Shown: in pieces, positions 4,478 to 9,639 of the stretch
How the letters are laid out: every line of letters starts with the position of its first letter
Position numbering within the stretch: the first letter of the stretch is position 1
NCBI GenBank assembly: GCA_902496845.1
Contig: CABVCJ010000070.1
Coordinates: forward strand, 1 to 9,639
Source of the DNA: an uncultured Collinsella sp.
Lineage (GTDB): Bacteria > Actinomycetota > Coriobacteriia > Coriobacteriales > Coriobacteriaceae
Direction of reading: 5' to 3'
Length of the DNA stretch: 9,639 nucleotides
Notes under the pieces: model-generated
The model's database searches: none
What the model saw: only the letters and a program-made list of their open reading frames with translations
What the model was told of the DNA's origin: nothing
Translations under genes and position numbers: made by a program

Positions 4478-7219
4478 ATGGACAAGACCGCACAGGACAG
4501 CTTGGCAAAGAAGCCCGTCGACATGAGGGACAGGATTCTCGAGCATCTCGAGGCCCTCACCTCTGCCGTCTCGCTCGACGACCTTGCCCGTCTGTCCACC
4601 TCCGACATCGCCGAGACGCTCATCATCTCCAGGAGTCTGGCGAGCCAGTACCTCAACGACCTTGTTCGCGCCGGCCTTGTGGTTAAGGTGGCGGGCAGGC
4701 CTGTCCGTTATTTTCATCGCCGCGCGTTCCAGAAGCGTTTTCAGGTAAAGCTCTCTGCAAGCGAGTACGCCTCGCTCGCCGACCTCATCCAGGCGACGGG
4801 AATCGCCGATCACCGTGACTTCGCGCGTGCCGTGGGCTTTGACCTGAGCCTCAGCTCCGTTGTCGAGCAGTGCAAGGCTGCGGTTCAGTACCCTCCGTTC
4901 GGCCTGCCCATCCTCTTGAGCGGCGGCGTGGGTGTCGGCAAGTCTTTCCTTTCTCGTCTTGTGTACGAGTACGGCAAGAACCAGGGCTTGCTGCCCCGCG
5001 ACTCCTCCTATGTGCGCATCGACTGCGCCGGGGTCCCGGACGCCGCCTCGTTCAACGGGCTTCTTGACGAGTCGATCGCGAAATCGCGCGGGGGTGTGGT
5101 TTTTGTCAACGGCATCGAGGCACTCTCTCCCTCTGCGATGGAGCACTGCCTTGCGACGGCCCTCGGGCTCGATGCCTCCCAGGATGCGCCGCGCGCTCGC
5201 CTCGTTCTTTCGACGACGCTTTCCGCCGATGACCTGAAGGTTTCCTCGGCCTACAGCAAAATGCCCATCTGTGCCCGCGTCCCCTCACTCAAGGAGCGGA
5301 CCCCCGAGGAGCGCGAGGATCTCATCTTGAGCTTCCTGCGCAGCGAGGGGTGCCGAATCGGTTCTGATGTGAAGATTAGCCGCGGCGCATACCGTTGCCT
5401 CGTGAACGCGGACTTTTCCGATAACATCGCCGGCTTGCGCGCCTGCGTGACGAACTGCTGCGCCAAAGCGTTCCTCAATCGCGAGGGCGACTACGTCGTC
5501 GTTCGCCCGTATCTTCTTCCCAGCGGGCTCCTCTCCTCCGCGCAGATCGATCAACAGCCCGATGATGGCGTTCTGATCGACGCGTCCCTGGATGCCGCCG
5601 AGAGCACAGGGCCGGTCGAGCAGGCGCTCGATGCCCTGCGCTCTCTCGATGAGCGATTCTGCGCCGGGGAGCTCTCTGTCTCCGAGCTCGTCTCGCAAGC
5701 TGTCTCCGCTGTGCGCGGCGTTGAGGATCACTTGATCTTCGGCCGCGGCGTTACCTCCTCGAGGTCGCGCGCCTTCGAGCGCATCGTGGGCGCGGTCCTT
5801 GCCGACGCAGGCTCTTCTTATGGCATCGAGCTTTCGAGGAAGGTCGCTTTTCTACTGGCCCAGGAGATTTGCCTGCAGTTGTGGCCGGGCATCGGCCTGG
5901 CTAAGCGAAAGTCTGCCTGTGCGGAGCAAATCTCGCATCTCCTCGGTGCCGTGACCTCCGAATTACCGTTTGCCTCGAGCGTCTCCGATCAGGTCGCCGC
6001 AGACGTGGAAGGGGCGCTGGGAATCTCGCTCGATCACTTCACGAAGACGCTTCTGACGCTGTGCGTCGCATCGGAGTCTCGCGACGCGAAGGCCCTTCGA
6101 ACGCTCTGTGTCATCTTGTCCCACGGCTACTCAACGGCGACGAGCATCGCCGACGCGGCGAACCGTATGCTCGGCATGCATGTGTACGAGGCGGTCGACA
6201 TGCCCTACGACCAGCAGCTGAAGGACATCGTCGGTCCGCTCCAGCGCCTCGTCGACCGCCATTCCTACTGCACCGGGGTCGTGTTCCTCGTCGACATGGG
6301 CTCCTTGGAGGAGGCCTATAAGGCCCTCGAGAACGTTACCGACTCCACTATCGGCGTGGTGAACAACGTCTCTACCGGTCTTGCGCTCGAGATCGGGGTC
6401 GGGCTGCTCGGCGGCAAGTCCATCGCCGAGGTTCTTGGCGATGCGACCGCCGCGTGCGTGACGCACTGCAAGGTGATCGAGCGCGTCAACCGTGAGGACG
6501 CCATCGTCTTCTGCTCCGAGTCCGGGGTCGACGCCGCGGAGAGGATACGCCAGCTCGTCTCGCAGAGCCTCCCGCGCACCATAGGCGCGCGCCTGCTCAC
6601 GAGGCCCTTCAAGCAGCTCGTCGCGAACGGGTCGAACGACGCCGTTTTCTCCGAGCACCGCGTCTGCGCCGTCATCGGCACGGGAGACCCCGGGGTCGCC
6701 TCCGTCCCCTTCGTCGCCCTCGAGGACATCATGTCGACGGCGTCCGCCTCTAAGGTCGATGCCGTGTTCGGCAGGTGGCTTGACGCTTCCGAGCTCTCTT
6801 CTTTCCACGAGAAGCTGCTCTCGAACATGACGCTGCAGAACGTCATCCGCTCCATCACCATCCTCGACCCGGAGCGGCTATTCCACGAGATCGAGAGCGC
6901 CGTGCACGAGCTTCAGCGCAGGACAGGCGAGAAGATCGGCAGCAACGCCATCATTGGGCTCTACGTCCACCTCTGCTGTCTCGTCGAGCGCCTTGTTACC
7001 AGAAACCCCATTGAGACCTACGTTGGCCAGGACCGCTTCGAGGAGGAACGCGCCGATTTCATCGAGTCCTTCAGGCAGAGCTTCTCGAGCATCTCGACGC
7101 GCTATCGCGTAGAGGTTCCCGTAAGCGAGATCGCATATGTCTTCGACTACATAAGCGTGAGCGCCGCCCCGGCGCGAGAAGAGCGCCTCGGCTCCTCGGA
7201 CCTCCTGCTCGACGAGTGA
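4478..7219 (+). CDS. LevR-type PTS-controlled transcription regulator with degenerate sigma-54 AAA+ domain
   Basis: A 913-residue multidomain regulator, with ATG 4478 supported by AAGGAGGT. In order: an N-terminal winged helix-turn-helix (about 15-85); an AAA+ domain (about 115-345); PRD1 (about 385-500); an EIIA-Man-like domain (about 541-650) with the active-site His549 in LSHGYSTATS; an EIIB-like segment with Cys679 in FCSESGVDAAERI; and PRD2 (about 775-890) with His831 in GLYVHLCCLVERL. This is the LevR/ManR/DgaR layout, in which PTS phosphorylation of these residues sets activity according to sugar supply. The AAA+ domain keeps Walker A (GGVGVGKS, 149-156) and VPSLKERTPEER. The stretch that should carry the GAFTGA loop is about 16 residues short, Walker B reads VVFVNG instead of LFLDE, and the arginine pair before MPI reads SK. 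The PRD1 histidine position appears to be Gln462. The gene directly precedes the PTS genes and is their likely controller, probably without sigma-54. Confidence 0.88.
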   Translation: MDKTAQDSLAKKPVDMRDRILEHLEALTSAVSLDDLARLSTSDIAETLIISRSLASQYLNDLVRAGLVVKVAGRPVRYFHRRAFQKRFQVKLSASEYASLADLIQATGIADHRDFARAVGFDLSLSSVVEQCKAAVQYPPFGLPILLSGGVGVGKSFLSRLVYEYGKNQGLLPRDSSYVRIDCAGVPDAASFNGLLDESIAKSRGGVVFVNGIEALSPSAMEHCLATALGLDASQDAPRARLVLSTTLSADDLKVSSAYSKMPICARVPSLKERTPEEREDLILSFLRSEGCRIGSDVKISRGAYRCLVNADFSDNIAGLRACVTNCCAKAFLNREGDYVVVRPYLLPSGLLSSAQIDQQPDDGVLIDASLDAAESTGPVEQALDALRSLDERFCAGELSVSELVSQAVSAVRGVEDHLIFGRGVTSSRSRAFERIVGAVLADAGSSYGIELSRKVAFLLAQEICLQLWPGIGLAKRKSACAEQISHLLGAVTSELPFASSVSDQVAADVEGALGISLDHFTKTLLTLCVASESRDAKALRTLCVILSHGYSTATSIADAANRMLGMHVYEAVDMPYDQQLKDIVGPLQRLVDRHSYCTGVVFLVDMGSLEEAYKALENVTDSTIGVVNNVSTGLALEIGVGLLGGKSIAEVLGDATAACVTHCKVIERVNREDAIVFCSESGVDAAERIRQLVSQSLPRTIGARLLTRPFKQLVANGSNDAVFSEHRVCAVIGTGDPGVASVPFVALEDIMSTASASKVDAVFGRWLDASELSSFHEKLLSNMTLQNVIRSITILDPERLFHEIESAVHELQRRTGEKIGSNAIIGLYVHLCCLVERLVTRNPIETYVGQDRFEEERADFIESFRQSFSSISTRYRVEVPVSEIAYVFDYISVSAAPAREERLGSSDLLLDE

Positions 7220-7278
7220 CCTTCCCCGCGCCGCCGCAAGCTGACCGCGCGTCCTCAATAATCCGATAACCCCTTGCC

Positions 7279-7301
7279 CGGCGCGAATCCGGATAGCGCC
7301 G
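7279..7301. promoter_or_regulatory. Compound dyad upstream of the PTS operon, candidate operator
   Basis: CGGCGC (7279-7284) is matched by GCGCCG (7296-7301). Between them sits a perfect 8-bp palindrome, ATCCGGAT (7287-7294), on almost the same centre. The dyad lies in the 123-bp gap between the regulator stop and the IIB start, about 40 bp before the IIB ATG. It may be the binding site of the upstream regulator or a short RNA stem. No T-run follows, so it is not a typical terminator. No convincing promoter, of either sigma-70 or sigma-54 type, can be placed in this gap. Confidence 0.4.
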
Positions 7302-7342
7302 AGGCAGTACCGAACGTAAAACTTCATTTGATAGGAGCAAAC

Positions 7343-7816
7343 ATGAGTGTTGTTATGGCACGAATCGACAATCGCCTGCTTCACGGCATCATCGTGACGC
7401 AGTGGGCCCCGGTGTCGGGCGCGACCCGAGTTATGGTCATCGACGACAAGGTCGCCGGCGACGAGGTCCTGAAGTCCACCATGAGGATGGCGCGCCCCGC
7501 GGGCATGGCCGTCTCGATCATCTCCGAGCAGACCGCGCTCAAGAACTTCGCGGCGGGCAAGTACGACCGCGAGAAGGTCTTTGTCATCGCCAAGGAGCCC
7601 GAGACGATCCTTCACCTGGTCGAGTCGGGCATCGAGCTCCCGTCGCTGATCGTCGGCGGCTCTCTTGTCAAGGAGGGCGGCGTCCAGCTCACCCAGCGCG
7701 CCTATGCCTCCGCCGAGAACGTCCAGAGCTACAAGGCGCTCATCGCCCGCGGCGTCAAGGTGACGGCACAGTTCGTGCCCGCCGACAAGCCCGTCTCCGT
7801 CGCTGACCTCATCTAA
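7343..7816 (+). CDS. PTS mannose/sorbose-family transporter subunit IIB
   Basis: Cytoplasmic phosphocarrier that takes phosphate from IIA and gives it to the sugar during uptake. The 157-residue protein has the family's usual length. The N-terminal ARIDNRLLHGIIVTQW contains the phosphorylated histidine, His14, and VMVIDDKVAGDEVLKSTMRMA follows as in other PTSIIB_sorb proteins. The GGSLVKEGGVQLTQRAYAS segment is also typical. ATG 7343 was chosen because TAGGAG lies five to six bases upstream and the conserved RIDNRLxHG motif sits at its expected distance from the start; an in-frame extension to 7274 runs through the upstream dyad. It is the first of four closely spaced PTS genes. The sugar cannot be read from the sequence; candidates include mannose, fructose, sorbose, N-acetylgalactosamine and other amino sugars. 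Confidence 0.94.
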   Translation: MSVVMARIDNRLLHGIIVTQWAPVSGATRVMVIDDKVAGDEVLKSTMRMARPAGMAVSIISEQTALKNFAAGKYDREKVFVIAKEPETILHLVESGIELPSLIVGGSLVKEGGVQLTQRAYASAENVQSYKALIARGVKVTAQFVPADKPVSVADLI

Positions 7817-7825
7817 GGAGGGATC

Positions 7826-8605
7826 ATGGTCAACTTCACTATCCTGCAGGTCGTCCTTTTGACCTTGCTGGCCTTCATCAAGCACGTGGACTACTACGGC
7901 ATCCCGATGATCTTCGTCAACTATGCCGTCTTCTGGGGCCTTATCACCGGCGTCGTCATGGGCGACTGGAGGACCGGCCTTGTCATCGGCGGTACCATTC
8001 AGCTCATGCAGCTCGGCGTCGCGGGCTTCGGCGGCTCGTCGATTCCCGACTACGGCACGATGGCCATCATCGCCACCGCCTACGGCGTGACCCTGGGCGC
8101 GGACACGGGCCTCGCCATGCCGGTCGGCATGCTCGGCATCCAGCTCGACGTCATCGTCAAGATCCTCAACGGCTTCGTCGTCGAGAAGTCCCAGAAGTTC
8201 TGCGACGAGGGCAAGTTCAAGCAGATGAACGCCATCCTGTGGGTCTGCCCCGTGCTCTTCGGCCTGTGCGCCGCCCTGCCCGTCTTTGTCTCCGTGACCC
8301 TCGGCCAGCCCGCCGTCAACTGGCTCCTCGAGGTTATGCCCCAGTGGTTCCTTTCCGGTCTCACCCTCGCCGGCAAGATGCTCCCGGCCGTCGGCATCGC
8401 GATGCTGCTGCGTTACATGCCCACTGGCAAGTACTTCCAGTACCTGCTCGCCGGTTTCTTCCTCTCGGCCTTCCTGAACGTGCCCATCATCGGCGCCGCC
8501 ATCGTCGGCGTTGCCCTCGCGATCGCGTTCTACCAGCGTGCCGAGAGGGACACCGAGCTCGCCGCCCACGCTTCCGCAGACGCCTTCATCGGAGAGGATG
8601 AGTAA
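7826..8605 (+). CDS. PTS mannose/sorbose-family transporter subunit IIC
   Basis: Integral membrane component of the sugar channel, acting with IID. The 259-residue protein is strongly hydrophobic, with membrane segments at about 4-19, 25-45, 50-68, 78-97, 136-158, 180-198 and 205-236. The family hallmark GGTIQLMQLGVAGFGGSSIP (55-74) is present, and the C-terminal tail is polar and cytoplasmic-looking. The start has AAGGAGG six bases upstream, and the gene begins nine bases after the IIB stop, so the two are almost certainly co-transcribed. Its length is normal and nothing appears missing. Substrate is unknown. Confidence 0.95.
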   Translation: MVNFTILQVVLLTLLAFIKHVDYYGIPMIFVNYAVFWGLITGVVMGDWRTGLVIGGTIQLMQLGVAGFGGSSIPDYGTMAIIATAYGVTLGADTGLAMPVGMLGIQLDVIVKILNGFVVEKSQKFCDEGKFKQMNAILWVCPVLFGLCAALPVFVSVTLGQPAVNWLLEVMPQWFLSGLTLAGKMLPAVGIAMLLRYMPTGKYFQYLLAGFFLSAFLNVPIIGAAIVGVALAIAFYQRAERDTELAAHASADAFIGEDE

Positions 8606-8607
8606 CC

Positions 8608-9441
8608 ATGGAAAACGAGAACATCACCGCCGTCGCCGAGGGCAAGCCCTCCGGCTACAAGGTCACCAAGAAGGACCTGCGCAACGCGAACTGGCGCTGG
8701 CTCATGAGCGTGTGCACCTTCAACTACCAGACCCAGCAGGGCGCCTCAGTCGCCTACGCCCTCTCGCCGGTCCTGAGGAAGATCTACACGAACGACGAGG
8801 ACTATAAGCAAGCGCTCAACAACCACTTCCGCTACTACAACACCCAGCCTTGGCTCGCCGCCATCATCCTTGGCGCCTGCGTGGCCATGGAGGAGCGTGA
8901 CGGCCTCGCGGCGGCGGACGCCGTCCAAGACCTGAAGATCGGCACCATGGGACCGCTTGCCGGCGTCGGCGACTCCCTGCTCATGACCATGATCCCGACC
9001 ATCATGGGCTCCATCGCCGCCTATATGGCCATCGAGGGCAACCCCGTGGGAGCCGGCATCTGGTTCGCGCTCATCCTGGCCATCTTCTGGGTCCGCATGC
9101 ACGCCCTCGAGTTCGGCTACAAGCAGGGTGTGAAGCTCGTCACCGACTTCAGCGAGAAGCTTCCCAACCTCACTGCCGCCGCCTCCGTGCTCGGCCTCAC
9201 CGTGGTCGGCTGCCTCATCGCCTCGGTCATCGGCGTCACCTGCCCGATTAGCTTCAGCTTCGGCGACGTCTCGATGGAGATTCAGCCGCTGCTCGACAAG
9301 ATCCTGCCTGCCATGATCCCCGCCGCCATCACGGGAAGCGCGTATTACCTTCTTACCAAGAAGAACGCGAGCATGACGGCCCTCATCCTCGTGGTGATCG
9401 TCCTCGCGATGGTCGCCTCCGCCGCCGGCATCCTTGCCTAG
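8608..9441 (+). CDS. PTS mannose/sorbose-family transporter subunit IID
   Basis: Second membrane component of the permease. The 277-residue protein has the IID hallmarks: VTKKDLRNANWRWLM near the start, HFRYYNTQPWLAAIILGACV (73-92), and GTMGPLAGVGDSLLMTMIP (112-130). Hydrophobic segments follow at about 148-162, 192-211 and 255-276. The start lies two bases after the IIC stop, and the Shine-Dalgarno-like GGAGAGGATGAG overlaps the end of the IIC gene, suggesting translational coupling. The length is normal for the family. Confidence 0.95.
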   Translation: MENENITAVAEGKPSGYKVTKKDLRNANWRWLMSVCTFNYQTQQGASVAYALSPVLRKIYTNDEDYKQALNNHFRYYNTQPWLAAIILGACVAMEERDGLAAADAVQDLKIGTMGPLAGVGDSLLMTMIPTIMGSIAAYMAIEGNPVGAGIWFALILAIFWVRMHALEFGYKQGVKLVTDFSEKLPNLTAAASVLGLTVVGCLIASVIGVTCPISFSFGDVSMEIQPLLDKILPAMIPAAITGSAYYLLTKKNASMTALILVVIVLAMVASAAGILA

Positions 9442-9467
9442 CTTCGACCCAAGAGATTGGTGAATCA

Positions 9468-9639
9468 ATGAGAAAGATAGTTGTGGCGAGCCATTCCCTT
9501 CTCGCCCAGGGCTTCAAGGACACCCTCGAGTTCCTTACGGGTAAGAGCGACGCCGTCAACGCTGTGTGCGCCTACGTGAACGACAACGGCGAGGGGCTCG
9601 ACGCGGCGGTCGAGGCGGCGCTTTCGGGCACTGACGAGG
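9468..9639 (+). CDS. PTS mannose-family transporter subunit IIA, N-terminal part (runs off the window)
   Basis: The first 57 codons read MRKIVVASHSLLAQGFKDTL and continue through FLTGKSDAVNAVCAYVND. The histidine at position 9 after the beta-strand IVVAS is the phosphorylation site of EIIA-Man proteins, which take phosphate from HPr and pass it to IIB. The start ATG at 9468 lies 26 bases after the IID stop and is preceded by a weak AAGAGA ribosome site. The gene is open to the window edge. Here IIA is a separate protein rather than fused to IIB as in E. coli ManX, giving the gene order IIB-IIC-IID-IIA. Confidence 0.92.
   Translation, partial: MRKIVVASHSLLAQGFKDTLEFLTGKSDAVNAVCAYVNDNGEGLDAAVEAALSGTDE

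Noticed and set aside
4157..5146. Minus-strand open frame opposite the start of the regulator
   Set aside because: It runs antisense across the regulator's ribosome site, HTH and Walker A region, with no ribosome site of its own and a low-complexity translation.
7355..7370. TGGCACG resembling a sigma-54 -24 element
   Set aside because: It lies inside the IIB coding sequence (codons 5-7, part of the conserved ARIDNR motif), and no TTGC follows at the required spacing.
6878..8569. Long minus-strand open frame opposite the IIB and IIC genes
   Set aside because: It is antisense to the regulator end and two clear PTS genes; its Asp/Gly/His/Glu-rich translation is typical of shadow frames.

Overview
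The window looks like chromosomal DNA from a high-GC member of the Coriobacteriia, most likely Collinsella or a close relative. This is inferred from GC-rich codon use, the style of the GuaA protein, and a mannose-family PTS operon next to a LevR-type regulator. No rRNA or marker gene settles it. I see no tRNA, rRNA, CRISPR array, insertion-sequence transposase or complete prophage.

Layout. (1) Positions 1-536 hold a divergent pair: an unrecognised minus-strand gene cut by the window edge, and a 72-residue Xre-type DNA-binding protein. They share a short intergenic region built around a perfect 24-bp palindrome that contains a -10-like hexamer on both strands. (2) Positions 537-854, between convergent genes, hold a roughly 210-bp non-coding element bounded by 26-nt imperfect inverted repeats. 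(3) Positions 855-3795 hold housekeeping metabolism: a type I L-asparaginase (ansA, minus) divergent from GMP synthase (guaA, plus), which ends in a strong intrinsic terminator. (4) Positions 3796-4477 are an accessory-looking stretch with a hairpin repeat, a decayed or short minus-strand coding region and the leader of the next gene. (5) Positions 4478-9639 hold a large PRD-containing regulator followed by mannose-family PTS genes in the order IIB, IIC, IID, IIA, the last cut by the window edge.

How it fits together. The PTS genes encode a complete permease of the mannose/sorbose/fructose/N-acetylgalactosamine superfamily, and the regulator upstream is its obvious controller. The regulator has the LevR order (winged HTH, AAA+, PRD1, EIIA-Man-like, EIIB-like, PRD2). 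Its phosphorylatable residues in the EIIA-like, EIIB-like and PRD2 domains are retained.

The most interesting point is that its AAA+ domain keeps Walker A but has lost the GAFTGA loop that contacts sigma-54, the Walker B Asp-Glu and the arginine-finger pair. No -24/-12 promoter is visible before the PTS genes. This points to a LevR-type PTS sensor that works without sigma-54. Candidate operators are a dyad upstream of the IIB gene and a palindrome overlapping the regulator's own ribosome binding site.
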